Assembly: GCA_030278955.1 (NCBI GenBank)
Contig: JAOANR010000004.1
Location: 55,949,120-56,013,119 of the forward strand
Direction of reading: 5' to 3'
Source: Hygrophila difformis
Taxonomy: Eukaryota > Streptophyta > Magnoliopsida > Lamiales > Acanthaceae
DNA length: 64,000 bases
Part shown: in pieces, positions 25,501-37,091 of the stretch
Layout: the number at the start of each line of letters is the position of its first letter
Numbering within the stretch: the first letter of the stretch is position 1
Made by a program: the position numbers and the translations under genes
Notes under the pieces: model-generated
Seen by the model: only the letters and a program-made list of their open reading frames with translations
What the model was told of the DNA's origin: nothing
Databases searched by the model: none

Positions 25501-26361
25501 TTTCGGGCTCTCAGGACACACGAGTGGCCACAAATATACCTTAGCTAATGGACAAATAATCTTAAGACAAAACATTAGCCAGAAAAATTAACCAAAATTC
25601 AGGGCCTTCATTTCATCAGACATACATAGGAACAAATTGTCTACTCATTAAAGAAAGAAAACGTAGAAAAATATGAAATTTGCAAATACCTTCGTAAACA
25701 TCCCAACGCCGCATTCCATCGCAACTTTGGCCAAGAAGAGATCATCAGCCAGCAACCTCTCCCTGAATCCTCCGAACCTCATCAGCCATGAAATGAATCC
25801 AGATTTCTCGAGATCGAAGTACTTCAAAACAATCGATCCAGGTATCCTTCCATCTTCGATGGCGGCTTTCAAATCCGTAGGCAGGCTCTCGAGACTCCTC
25901 CCAGCCTCCGTCAACGCAATCAAAGCTTCTTCCTTGTTCCTTCTCTTGCTCTTATCCTCATCCCCTTCATTTCCACCGCCATGGTCCCCGCCTCCGCCTC
26001 CGCCCCCACCTCGACCATTGCTATTCCCTCCGTCTCCTCCACCTCCGCCGCCGCCGAATTTAGTCTCGATTTCTCTCTCACTCGCGGTAGTATTGGCGGA
26101 GAATGCGATGAACAACGGCCGGCGGTGCTCATGATTCAACGAGATCGACAAAAATGATGACTTCGGCGTAGAACCGGCGGCGGCGGTGGCAAACGAGATA
26201 GACGGATGAGGCGCGTAAAACGCATCGGCGTGGGTGTGGACACAGAGCGCGCGCGGCGACGGAAAAGTTGCAACGTTGAAAGTGTAGGCGATTGGCATTG
26301 CGATGGCGCTTAACCTCTGGAAACCTCCACAGGTGGCGAATGCGAATCTATGGCGTTGCAC
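22598..26361 (-). CDS. RETICULATA-RELATED protein (DUF3411), plastid envelope membrane protein
   Basis: Eight exons: 26361-25690, 24640-24572, 24006-23875, 23776-23723, 23640-23596, 23484-23345, 22909-22784 and 22679-22598, giving 439 residues. The first ~90 residues are Ser/Ala-rich and basic, like a chloroplast transit peptide. A Gly-rich linker follows. The conserved RER region begins EDGRIPGSIVLKYFDLEKSG and GGFRERLLADDLFLAKVAME, then EYERRKETFFNELEIVFADV. Membrane stretches follow (MAIIADFMLVYLPAPTVALR, GAKLFAVGTTSSLVGTLVTN, VLSTSVGYGVYMAISSNLRY). The end is CFAVRTGNTFLGSLLWVDYA and RFIGIQ. RETICULATA and its relatives are plastid envelope proteins needed for normal mesophyll and amino-acid metabolism; the molecular activity is unknown. 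Met at 26298 is an alternative start. Confidence 0.9.
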
Positions 26362-26579
26362 AGATTCTTTCTGGGGGAAAACTGCAAACCGTCTTTAAGC
26401 TCAACCAACAACCGCACTAACACGAGACTCTGGTTTTTGTTGGGAAAATTAGGGCTTAGGGAATACTCCGTAGTCCGTATTATAGTGTGACCGGTGTAGG
26501 TGCATCGCCTTTAAGGCCGTGTTTGTCTGTTCTAAAAGAGAAAAAACGGGAAAAAAACTTGACAGTCTGCCGGCTGCTC

Positions 26580-27218
26580 TAGGGGTGATATCGAGTCGAG
26601 TCGAGCTCGAGTATCATGGTACTTGAGCTTGAGCTTGACAACATATATTCGAGTTCGAGCTCGAGCTCGAGTATCATCAAGTCGAGTTCGAGCTCGAGTA
26701 TCATCGAGTTTGAGTTTAAGTTCGAGTAGTTGGCGTGTTCTTTTTTTGCTAAGCTCGATCTTGAATTTGTAGCTTAAGTATGAATTTATTTTATTTTTCT
26801 TAACATTTGATTTTAAATTTTTAATCATAGCCTAAAAGACACAATTTAATTTGATATCTGAATATTGTGTTGATTATCCTACAACTAAAGATAGAACTAA
26901 AATTCTTTAAAAATATTTTTTAATTTTTTAGAATGACTATTTTTCCTTGTTTAGATATTTTAAATAAGTGATATATTTTTTCTAATAGAAAATAGAGTGA
27001 AGTGTGAGGGAAAGTATGAAACGAAGATTAATTAAAATGTGTGCTAATGGTATTATCGAGTCGAGTCGAGCTCAAATACTCGAGTCGAGCTTGACTTGAT
27101 GCGAGCTCGAGCTCGAGTTCGAGCAGGAGTCGAGTAGCGATAGTCGAGTACGAGTCGAGTTTTTTTCGAGCCGAGTGCCAAGTCGAGTACGAGTAACACT
27201 ACTCGTTAATCACCCCTA
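26580..27218. mobile_element. hAT-type nonautonomous element, family B, copy 2 (639 bp)
   Basis: The ends are TAGGGGTGATATCGAG and CTCGTTAATCACCCCTA. A perfect 8-bp target-site duplication GGCTGCTC lies at 26572-26579 and 27219-27226. The subterminal regions are CTCGAG/GTCGAG arrays as in copy 1 (11178-11688). The AT-rich core is different or longer. Confidence 0.93.
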
Positions 27219-27361
27219 GGCTGCTCAATGGTAAAACCTAACTTCGGTAAAAGTTTTTGCTGCCTACAATATAGTTTTTCAGACCAAGTAAATAAATACT
27301 ATTGTATTGTTTTTCTCTTACAGTATTTAATAATAATAATAATAATATTATTGGGATACTT

Positions 27362-27530
27362 TTTTTTTTGAGTAGTCATTAAAGACCTAAAAAATGAGTG
27401 GTGGGAGCATGTAACCACACAAATTACAAAAAAAATAAAGGGAGGGATAGGAGCCCGGGTGAAATTCCAACTCTCAACCTATATGTTGGAGATCGAGAAA
27501 TTTGACCACTCATGGAAGTCCCAATTCCAT
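27362..27530 (-). mobile_element. tRNA-derived SINE (family 1) with 12-bp target-site duplication
   Basis: The duplication ATTGGGATACTT is at 27350-27361 and 27531-27542. The minus strand begins ATGGAATTGGGACTTCCATG, has a weak A-box region (ATGAGTGGTCAAATT) and B-box region (AGAGTTGGAATTTCACCC), and ends in a poly(A) tail. The body shares CATTAAAG and CCACACAAATTACAAAA (plus strand) with the copy at 35131-35245. Confidence 0.75.
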
Positions 27531-27668
27531 ATTGGGATACTTCTTGATTCAGGGATCAAATTTATTAATTTTTAATTATATAATTGAGAATTCCTTTTAT
27601 AATTGTTATGTTTTCATCTCTTTTTTGTCGCTCGTGCTTCTGCAACAACAACAATGCCAAAAAAATAC

Positions 27669-27670
<2 letters not shown>

Positions 27671-27703
<33 letters not shown>
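27671..27703. repeat. (AAT)n microsatellite
   Basis: About eleven AAT units. Confidence 0.9.
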
Positions 27704-27704
<1 letters not shown>

Positions 27705-27984
27705 TTCTTTTAATACATTTTTTATATCAAAATGAATATTAATATATGTTAGCAAATATGAATATTAGTATAATAATAAGTATTGAAGGAAATTAAATAA
27801 TCCTAATTAAATTTAATGTAGCACTCCCTCCATCCAACTTATGGGAACAATTATGGTGTGGATGAAATATTTGGTAGTACGGTAAAGACAACAATTTCAA
27901 CTATTAAATTATATCTAACGGCTATAAATTCAAAAGGGTCAAAATTGTCAAAAAAAAATATATATAATGGTTTCTTCATTTACC

Positions 27985-28490
27985 ATGTCACTGAATATCC
28001 TATATCATGTCGCTGAGATGTACATTACATGTCATTAAGATATGCATATATGTCGCTGAAATATACTATAGCATATCGATGAGAATTACTATACCAAGTC
28101 GCTGAATTGTATATATCTTATCGCTGAATTTACATATGTCATGTCCTGAATTGGGTGGGCTCCGTTGCTGAGATGCCTTCCAATGCACAAAACTATGTCG
28201 CTGAAATATATAAAATTGTATCGCTGAAATTAATACAATAATGTCGCTGAATTGCATATCTCATATCGCTGAATTCTATTAAGCATGCCGCTGAATTGCA
28301 TATCCCATGTCGCTGAATTCTATTGGGCATGTCGCTGAGATGGGTTTAAAATCGCAATGAACTTCAAACAGCTCTAACTTCAAATGTCGTTGACATGAAT
28401 ATAATAATGTCGCTGAATTGTATTGGCTCCGTTGCTAAGTTGCGTATGTCATGTCGCTGAATTGTATATCATATGTTGCGAATTCAACAA
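27985..28490. repeat. degenerate TCGCTGA minisatellite, ~22-bp period
   Basis: About twenty imperfect units of the form CATGTCGCTGAATTGTATAT run across 500 bp, usually 20-25 bp apart. The TCGCTGA heart is much better kept than the spacers. Exact TCGCTGA examples are near 28011, 28042, 28097, 28119, 28199, 28219, 28242, 28265, 28309, 28331 and 28451. Variants include GTCACTGA, GTTGCTGA and GCCGCTGA. There is no open frame and no known family that I recognise. Confidence 0.85.
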
Positions 28491-28499
28491 ATTAAATAA

Positions 28500-29540
28500 G
28501 TAAAACGTAAAAACGAAACTACCCTCCAAATCATTACAACCATTAGATGATAAAATGAATCAACGGTGCAGATTTCAATCCGCACGATAACAAGGACGTC
28601 CAACTTAGTATGGCTATACCGCTATATCCACAAAATGTGTAAGATTAAAAGTTATATAATGGGAATTGCCCCTTGGATCGTTATCTACTAGTGGATCGGT
28701 TCAAATATCCGGTGTATGTATTTTAAACCATAAGATTATATGAAGTTGAGTTAAAATTAAACAAACATATATACAATAATTTTTTTTTAGCTGGGTAGCC
28801 ATGTAAGGATAGGAAAAAAAAAATAGTACAATATTAAAAAGAAAATTAAGTAAGTAGTGTAATAATTTGATTGACTAATATCTAATCATCTTTTCAATAT
28901 TTAGTTTTATTTATTTATAATTAACATCCAAACATCTTCCAACAGCAGATCAATAAATTGAAAATTACTAAATCAACAGATTATGATATTAATATAATAT
29001 TTTGTAGAAAAGCCTCCCAATTATAAAATTGAAAATCAATAAATTTATTTACTAAATAAATCAACGAGATCAATACTATAATTTTTATGTAACCGAAAAA
29101 AATACTACTATAATTTTTATAGATGAACCTACAGTGACCTCGTGGCTCCATTGATTAAGGAAAAAAAAGTGAAATTTGTGAAGTTCAGTTTCCTCCTCTA
29201 AAAGTCCCAATTTCTGTCTGGCGACAGCATAGACGACAGGAACCCCATCCTAACTATAATTTCGGCTTCATATTTATTTTATTTTAATTTTTCTAAAATG
29301 GTCCATGAGTCCCTTGCTTTTAATTTTTTATTTGCTTTTTATGGTATACCATATACCATACGCATATAAGCATATATATATATAAAAAATCATAATAAAA
29401 AGATAGATATACAAGATAAAAATTTGATTTACAAAATACAGACATAGGTGGACATAAAAATACTCAATTATATTGGTAAATAGATGAATTCATGAAGTAT
29501 TCTTTTCTGGAATTTGCCAAATTACCTTCAAATGAAATGG
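28500..29540. other. intergenic, AT-rich, unclassified repeat-like DNA
   Basis: This follows the TCGCTGA array. The stretch 28540-28680 (GTGCAGATTTCAATCCGCAC, then GTCCAACTTAG) may be the right flank of the same element. No gene seen. Confidence 0.4.
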
Positions 29541-29542
29541 TA

Positions 29543-29786
29543 CTTCCTCCATTTTCTTTCCACCATTTTTATAACCGTTTACTAAGTAACTTTGATAAAT
29601 TTTTTTAGTAAAATTATATAAAAAAATATAATCAAGCTAAATATTGTTGGATTTGTCTAATACTTAATTTTAAAATATTATGTTTTTTATATTTTATTTA
29701 TTTATAATTTAAGTAATTGATGGTTAAAAGTATGATTTAAATTACATGAAAAATAGAATTGAGCAAATATTTAAAAACAAAGGTAG
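29543..29786. mobile_element. Stowaway-like MITE
   Basis: The ends are TA-CTTCCTCCATTTTCTTTCC and AAAACAAAGGTAG-TA, with the family core (AATCAAGCTAAATATTGTTGG, AATTTTAAAATATTATG). The ends are decayed. Confidence 0.65.
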
Positions 29787-30766
29787 TATACTTCTCCTGC
29801 TATTCTTTTAATCTACATTATGATGATATTTTTTTTTAGTAATAATAGAGACACATCTACAAAAGATTCCCCTAGGATCCACAAAGAAACGATTCAATTA
29901 ATCCCATACTGCTCCAGAAAGTATTTCCGTGGTAAAAAAGATAAAGCCTAGACTAATAACCTGATAACTCCAATAATCCAATTGTTGAATCAATTGTGAC
30001 CTGTAATAATTCTTCGGGAAAAAAGAAGAACTGTTTTCTAAAACATTATTTCCTTTCTTCCTATATTCCATTTCAATCAATACTAATTGATTCTGTCTCA
30101 ATTTGTATTTTTTAGGTCATTAGGAAAACACAATTTGAGATTCAAATCCCATAATTGTTCATGAATTCGAAGTAAGTAATTAAGAGGTACTGGTTCAAAT
30201 TAGTTGGCTACAAATTAAATAAAACATACATAATTAATCAATTGATACCTTATACAGTAATTATCTTTTTTTAATGGTTATCGTTGTGATGGGTTTATTT
30301 TAGATAGCTTATTGATTATGAATTTGACTTTGATACTTTAGATATTGTTAAAAATAATTATAAAAGTAAGAAGTATCATACTATATCATATTTTGCAATT
30401 TCAGTTCTTAATAAACACTTATTTCTTTTATTTATACTTTGAAACAATATTTTATAATCCGTAACAAAAACATTAAAGAAAAAATAAAAACACACAAGTT
30501 ATAGTATAAGAAATAAATGTACGCAGTATTTATTAATGATGGTTTGATAAAACATAGGAGTACATGTAGTATGAAAGGATTAAAAAGGCCAAAAAAGGGG
30601 CTGATTATCCAAACATGGCCTGGCCCCCAAAAGATTTCATTTTCGGACAGGGCAGAAATGTCGGAGAGATGCTACTGAGACTGCAAAGCAGAAGTGGTCC
30701 CCATCATTACATAGGGAGTGGAGTACATACCATACAAGTATGAGAAAATGAATCCAACAATGAATA

Positions 30767-31021
30767 CTCCCCGTTTTTTTATAACTTCTCTATTCCTGCA
30801 CTGCACGCAATCCAACGTACATTTTCAATCATTAATAGCTCATATTATATATAAGTAAAAATTACAAATAATTGATATTCTAAAACTACGTAATTAGACG
30901 AATCCAATAATATCTCACTTGACTATATTTTATCTTATATAACTATGTTAAAAAGTTGAATCAAAGTTACTTGATGAATAATAACTACTATTCAAAGGGT
31001 GCTGATAAATAAAAACGGGAG
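30767..31021. mobile_element. Stowaway-like MITE
   Basis: CTCCCCGTTTTTTTATAAC at the left pairs with AAAAACGGGAG at the right, with TA on both sides. The core carries GACGAATCCAATAATATCTC and TTGACTATATTTTATC. Confidence 0.8.
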
Positions 31022-31203
31022 TACAAAATTTGGGACTAGTAATACAAGAAATGGAAAATTTCTGGGGCTGCCTGCATACTTCGCCCCACTTGGTCAGTAT
31101 CAATCTAATCGACACTTTTTTGTTCATCAACCATGACGCTAACCTCACGCCTAATATTTTTTTATTTCGACCAACTTTGCTTCTGATACACTACTATTCA
31201 ATA

Positions 31204-31471
31204 CTCCTATCTGTTTTTAAAAAATTGTAACATTCCTGCATTTCACGTTATCCAATGTACATTTTTAACGCTTAATATCTCAAATTGTGTAAAAGTAAAA
31301 ATTATAAAAATTTGATATTCTAAAACTAAGCGATTAGACGAATCTAACAAGATCCCACTTGACTATATTTTATCTTGTATAACTGTGTTAAAATTTTGAA
31401 TTAAAGTTACTCAGTGAATAGTAATAAGTAACAACTATGCAAATGTTACAATTTTTAACAAATAGAGGGAG
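31204..31471. mobile_element. Stowaway-like MITE, closely related to the copy 440 bp upstream
   Basis: CTCCTATCTGTTTTTAAAAAATTG pairs with CAATTTTTAACAAATAGAGGGAG, flanked by TA. The core GCACATTTTAACGC-like, GACGAATCTAACAAGATCCC and TTGACTATATTTTATCTTG is well kept. Confidence 0.82.
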
Positions 31472-31484
31472 TACTTCATATCTT

Positions 31485-32027
31485 GGCTATGTTTCGAAAA
31501 TTACAAGAGGTTTAGGCTTTTAGAATTTGGAGTTTGGAATTTTGACGTGAAAAATAATTTTAAATTGAGATAATTTTGAGTAAGAAAATTTGGTGACAGA
31601 GTTAAAAAATACTTCCTCTGTTTTTAAATTTTTGCTACAGACCCACTCAGCGCATAGTCCAATGCACATTTTAAATCATTAATAACTCAAGTTCGGTACA
31701 AGTAAAAATTCTAAAAATTCGATATTTAAAAACCACAAGACGAGACGAATCTAACAAGATATCACTTGGCTATATTTTAACTTGTATAAAAATACATGTG
31801 TGAATAGTACAAAAAAAAATAAATGTAGCAAAGATTTAAAAACAGAGAAAGTATAGTTTAGAGTTTGAAGTTTGAAAAATTAAACGTTGGGAAGATGGGC
31901 ATTAAGAGTTTGTGAGTTTTGAATACTGAAACTCATCAGTATTATATATAGAATGAAAAGCTATTTTTAAGTATATATTTAAAAATTAAACACTAAACAT
32001 TGGGGTTTTTTTTCTCTAAACGCAGCC
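31485..32027. mobile_element. Tourist-like element (~300 bp) interrupted by a Stowaway MITE
   Basis: The left end GGCTATGTTTCGAAAA and the right end TCTCTAAACGCAGCC are inverted relatives of the element at 47367-47659. The bodies of both share strings such as GGAGTTTGGAATTTTGA-like and AAAAATTAAACACTAAACATTG. Position 31612-31851 holds a nested Stowaway. Confidence 0.6.
31612..31851. mobile_element. Stowaway-like MITE nested in a Tourist-like element
   Basis: CTTCCTCTGTTTTTAAATTTTTGC pairs with GCAAAGATTTAAAAACAGAGAAAG, with TA duplications. The core has GACGAGACGAATCTAACAAG and TTGGCTATATTTTAACTTG. Confidence 0.82.
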
Positions 32028-32034
32028 ATTATTT

Positions 32035-32190
32035 TTTTGCATATGCCGGGTATCCCCATGTCACATTGAGTCAAAGACTAATCCCTCGAGAATCTTGTGA
32101 GTATTGAATGATTGTCTCTTCTAAAGCAGAATTCTACATACACACAAACTCGAACCCGAGATATTTGTTTAATTTGAGCCGTTATTGAAT
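32035..32190 (-). mobile_element. tRNA-derived SINE (family 2), minus orientation
   Basis: The minus strand reads TCTCGGGTTCGAGTTTGTGT (B box) and ends near GGGGATACCCGGCAT, the same order as the copy at 15985-16135. Confidence 0.55.
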
Positions 32191-32949
32191 ACAATATTTT
32201 AACAATTTAAATAAAATCTTACTTGATTACTAGAAGTATTTTACTTTTTATACTGTATTTACTATAAGTCGATGACATTAAGTCAAAATAAATTGATAAA
32301 CAATTTTAAAATTAAAATGGGCAAAATCCCGTAGAATGAAAAGAGAAATACTCCATACTACAGTATAATACTAGTATTATTTTAGACTATAGTACCCTGA
32401 ATTAGATTCAATGGGTCGGAATAAATTGCCATTTTTTTTAATTTTTATTTTTTATGAAGCCATTGAATAAATTATCATTAGTCATCCGATCTTTCGAAAT
32501 ACCAAAAAACAAATGTGTATGCAAATGTAAAAAAATAAAATAATAAATAATAAATAAAAAAGTAAACAAAAGGGAAAAAAATAACCGAATTTTTTGTTCT
32601 GATTCTATGGGTTTGTAGTTTGTACAAATTAACACTAATTTAATTAAGGGATGTCCAGTTTCACTGCCCACCTATTGCCTTTCTTTTTTTTTTTTTTTTT
32701 GTGGGTTTTCTTTTCTATCTTTTTGTTCTAAAAAAAAATGAAGAAGAAGAAGAGAAGAATGAATTAAATTCTCGTGTCTTTTTAAAATTCATTTTATTCA
32801 CCTAAAAAAAATTCATTTAATAATGTATTTTTGACTTTCGGCTTTTGGACATTGGCTTTTTGGGGTTAGCTAAAGCCCATTTATTTTCTACCTCAAATTG
32901 CCGTGCCTTTTCGACGACTCAATGAGAATCAAGTAATTGACCAACCTTC

Positions 32950-33090
<141 letters not shown>

Positions 33091-33223
33091 TAAATACAGT
33101 ATATTCATAGCAAATTTTTTGAAAAATAAAAAATAAAAAAGATCTTATGTCAGTATTTTGAAAATACTACACATGTGATTATTTCTATACGTACTATGTT
33201 TTCAAAAATTTCCTACTAGTATC

Positions 33224-33739
33224 TAGAGCTGTAAATAGAACAAACAGTTCGTGAGCTGAGCTCGTTTCGACACGTGTTCGTTCGTTAACATCTCGTTCGG
33301 TAAGTTAAACGAACCGAGCTCAAACACATAATTTGGTTTGTGTGTTCGTTCGTTAAGTTCGCGAACAGTTCAGAATTCTTTTTTTAATGGAATATATATT
33401 ATAAAAAATAAAAATTTTATCTAGTTGTTCTTTCCATTTTTCATTTTTATTAATTTCACATTTCTCTCATAAATTATATTACAATATACATTATATTTTC
33501 ACACCTAATTTAATTCTAAAACAAATAAATTTATTAATAAAATAAATGGTTCGTTAACTGAGCTCGACTAGGCTCGTGTTCGTTCGTTATTAGCTCGTTC
33601 GTAAGGTTAAACGAACAGAGCTCAAACATGAAAATTGGCTCGTTAAGATTTTTGGCTCGGTTCGTGTTCGTTCGTTAAGCTTAACGAACAGAGCTCAAAC
33701 ACTTGAAGCTCGGTTCGGTTCGGCTCGTTTACAGCTCTA
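33224..33739. mobile_element. hAT-type nonautonomous element, family A, copy 2 (516 bp)
   Basis: The termini are identical to copy 1 (TAGAGCTGTAAA and TTTACAGCTCTA), with a different, perfect 8-bp target-site duplication CTAGTATC at 33216-33223 and 33740-33747. The interior is near-identical to 5569-6081 with only scattered substitutions and 1-2 bp indels. Confidence 0.95.
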
Positions 33740-34519
33740 CTAGTATCGTAATTTAAATTGTCCAAATTTCTTTGGGAAAAGACGGCCAAATTTTTTAACT
33801 ACTTGTTTGCCAACATTTTTTTTGTTTTTTGTTTTTTGTTTTTGTTTTTGTTTTTCTCACACAAATTTCAACTTTTTTTTTGCTTGATCACAAATTTCAA
33901 CTTAATATTGTTTGCAAAAGAAACAAATACCTATATTCAATTACTATTTGATCATACCTCCAAATGAGGTAGTATTGCTGCACTTGAGACGTGTAGAGCA
34001 TTTAATAAAAAATTTTAGTTTGATTTTTCTCAACGTCTAAAATATAAGCTTTAAAATACGTAATTGTTTTTTCTTGGTGAAATTCAAATACGTAATTGTT
34101 TGGAAAAAAAAACAAATAAATAAATAAATAAATAAAAATAACGGCTTAAGGTACGAAGCAAAGAAAAGAAATTGATGCGTCCTTTTTATTAGTTGAACGG
34201 AGGGTTGCTGTATGGAAAAAGAATTTCCATTTTGTCATTTTTGGTTCAGATTACGATAATGAAAGTAGTATTAAAAATTCCCTATTTTTAGATTGGTGGT
34301 TGGTTCACTTTCATTCTACCTTTTTCCCATACAAAAATTTGTGTCTGAAGTTCCAATTTGATTACGAGAGATCCAAGTTGAGGCTGCTTTCATTGATTTG
34401 ATGTATGGTTATTATTTTTTCACCCTTCAAATAATAGAGAAATTAGTTTAAAATGCAATGAAATTTAATAAGTAAATACGGTAATTGAATTTTGGATTTG
34501 AACAAACATTCTATTTACG

Positions 34520-35052
34520 TAGGGGTGAAAGTGGGGCGGATAATATCCGCCCGATCCGATGCCGTATTCGATTATATTCGAATCCGAATTCGAATTTTTA
34601 TATCCGGCGGATACGGGACATGATATGGGATTGTAAATATCCGCCCGTATATGAAAAATTCGAATATAATGCGGATATTATCCGTATTTTCTATCCGAAT
34701 ATCCGAAAATTTATATATATTTTTATATGTATAATATAATATATTGTATTAACTATAAAATAAATAAGTAATACTATAGGTATAAATATAATCAAAAGCT
34801 TGAAAGCCATATGTAATTTATTAAATCAAATCATATCAATCAACTCAACTACATCATTAGGTTCTTTGCATCAAACTGTAGTATGTAACATCCGAGTTAA
34901 AATCCGAATCCCTCTCATATCCGTTTCCCGAAATATTTGAATTCGTATTTGTATCCGGTCTATTCCTATCCGATTCCATATTCGACAAAAAAATATGAGA
35001 TAGGATACGGGATGAGTACTATCTGTCCGTATCCGTCCTGTTTTCACCCCTA
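34520..35052. mobile_element. hAT-type nonautonomous element, family C (533 bp)
   Basis: The ends TAGGGGTGAAAGTGGG and CTGTTTTCACCCCTA carry a perfect 8-bp target-site duplication TATTTACG at 34512-34519 and 35053-35060. The subterminal regions are made of ATCCGAAT, CGGATA and ATATCCG words. No transposase. Confidence 0.93.
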
Positions 35053-35130
35053 TATTTACGGTTTACATAGTGTGCCCAAGCTTTTACCAAAGTACAAGTA
35101 ACTTCTCGCTTGAGTTTGAGCCAAATCCAA

Positions 35131-35245
35131 TTTTTTTTTTTTTAGGAGCCATTAAAGGTCTGGAAAGGGTGGTGGACTGGTGGGAGTCCATGCCACACAA
35201 ATTACAAAAGGAAATAAAAATGGAAGGTTGGAAGTTCGATCCACC
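35131..35245 (-). mobile_element. 5'-truncated SINE (family 1) with 12-bp target-site duplication
   Basis: The duplication AGCCAAATCCAA is at 35119-35130 and 35246-35257. The minus strand starts near the B-box-like GGATCGAACTTCC and ends in poly(A). CATTAAAGGTCTGG and CCACACAAATTACAAAA match the copy at 27362-27530. Confidence 0.75.
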
Positions 35246-35507
35246 AGCCAAATCCAAATTGAAATTCATATGATATACTATCATCTAATTATAGTTAGTT
35301 TTATATATATATATATACTAGTCTTCGTTAGGAGCGGGCTATGCCCCTCGATTGTAAGATTTGATATGTAGATGGTGACAATGACATCATAGTGATATGA
35401 TTGCTTCAATTGTCTCATACAGAATTAACTACATCTAATAGCCTTAGCCTTAACGATACTAAAATCTAAGTGAAAAAATGACATTTATATTTTCAAGTAT
35501 TACTTCA

Positions 35508-35894
<387 letters not shown>

Positions 35895-36154
35895 CTAACA
35901 AACATGCAAGGACAAAAAGGTCATTTCATGTGGCAGAAGTCCATTCATTCATACTTATATATAATGATATATATAAATAAGAAGAAAGAAGGCAGAAAAT
36001 CTAATTATAGTTAGTTTTTTTTTTTTTTTTGGGGTAAGAGGAGTAGTTAGTTGAGCTTATATAAACACTTCATCTTAAACAATTGGTTATGTTTATCCAC
36101 AAGCCTTTATCGGCAACCAAAGCTTGAGCTTATTAGAAATTGTAGAATTATTAT

Positions 36155-36245
36155 TATTTTTTTTTTCCGACGAAGCCATTTGACAGAGAAAAGTTAGTGG
36201 AGCCAATAACATACAAATTACAAAATAATAAAAGAATATAATAGG
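36155..36245 (-). mobile_element. probable fragment of SINE family 1
   Basis: A T run is followed by GAAGCCATTTGACAG and ATACAAATTACAAAATAAT, which resembles the tail half of the other family-1 copies. The ends are not defined. Confidence 0.4.
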
Positions 36246-36299
36246 GGGTTTACTTTCCCTTTTTGTTTAAACCCTGAGAACGTATAACAAAATCATATA

Positions 36300-36420
36300 G
36301 AGTTTGTTTGGTTGTTAGCGGATTTAGCAGCATATAATATATTGAATCGGTATATCCTCTCATAATTCTCTCTCCAAATCTGCTATCTACTGCCGAATCT
36401 GCTGACTCCCAAACATCCCC
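36300..36420. mobile_element. 121-bp MITE (Tourist-like), copy 1
   Basis: The left end is GAGTTTGTTTGGTTGTTAGC and the right end GCTGACTCCCAAACATCCCC. ATA lies on both sides (36297-36299, 36421-36423). Copy 2 at 62164-62284 has the same length and is the same sequence in the opposite orientation. Confidence 0.8.
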
Positions 36421-36449
36421 ATAATCATACACTACCAAAGGAAAAATAT

Positions 36450-36453
36450 TATT

Positions 36454-36489
<36 letters not shown>

Positions 36490-36493
36490 TTTT
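36450..36493. repeat. (ATTT)n microsatellite
   Basis: About ten ATTT units following (ATT)n. Confidence 0.9.
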
Positions 36494-36597
36494 GTTTAAA
36501 GAATGGTTATGGATGGAGGTGAGTTATAGTTTTGTTTCAAAAACTGATAAAATTTAGAATTAAAATTAATAGTATATGTTACTTTTAGGGTGTACTA

Positions 36598-37091
36598 CTC
36601 CCTCCGTCCCACGAATTGTGGCTCGTATTCATTTTTGGGCTGTCCCACGAATTGTGGCCACTTTCCCTTTTTAGATAAATTTAATTAGTATAAATATATG
36701 ATTAGAATCGTAATGGTTTCTAAATCTCATTAAAAGTAATCACTTTTACCATTCTGCACAACTCCCAATACAATTTTATTTTTCTACACAAAGTCCCTTG
36801 CATTTCTTTAATTCTTCATATTTTAAAATTGGTACAAATAAAAATTATATAAAATATATATTCTAAATCTAGACGTCTAGACGATTCTAACAAGACCACA
36901 CTTGAATATTTTTCTCTAATTAAATCATTACAATAATATTTTGTCAAAGTTAAATATTAAAGAAAGTCAAAATTTATTAAAATTTTAAACACAAATACCC
37001 ACATCACTTTAATCACTAAACCCCACCACATCCCACCACATAAATTACCGTGCCCAAAAGAAACGAGCCACAATTCGCGGGACGGAGGGAG
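36598..37091. mobile_element. Stowaway-like MITE, 494 bp
   Basis: Long inverted ends: CTCCCTCCGTCCCACGAATT continuing GTGGCTCGT, matched by ACGAGCCACAATTCGCGGGA continuing CGGAGGGAG. TA is on both sides. The motif CCCACGAATTGTGGC occurs twice at the left. Confidence 0.92.

Noticed and set aside
25673..26134. 153-codon plus-strand open frame rich in Pro/Ser
   Set aside because: Antisense of the Gly-rich linker of the RETICULATA-related exon 1.
27985..28490. CRISPR-like look of the TCGCTGA array
   Set aside because: Repeats are short, degenerate and unevenly spaced, and the genome is a plant nucleus; it is a minisatellite.
29130..29200. Possible SINE A box (GTGGCTCCATTGATTAAGG)
   Set aside because: No B box, tail or target-site duplication could be found.
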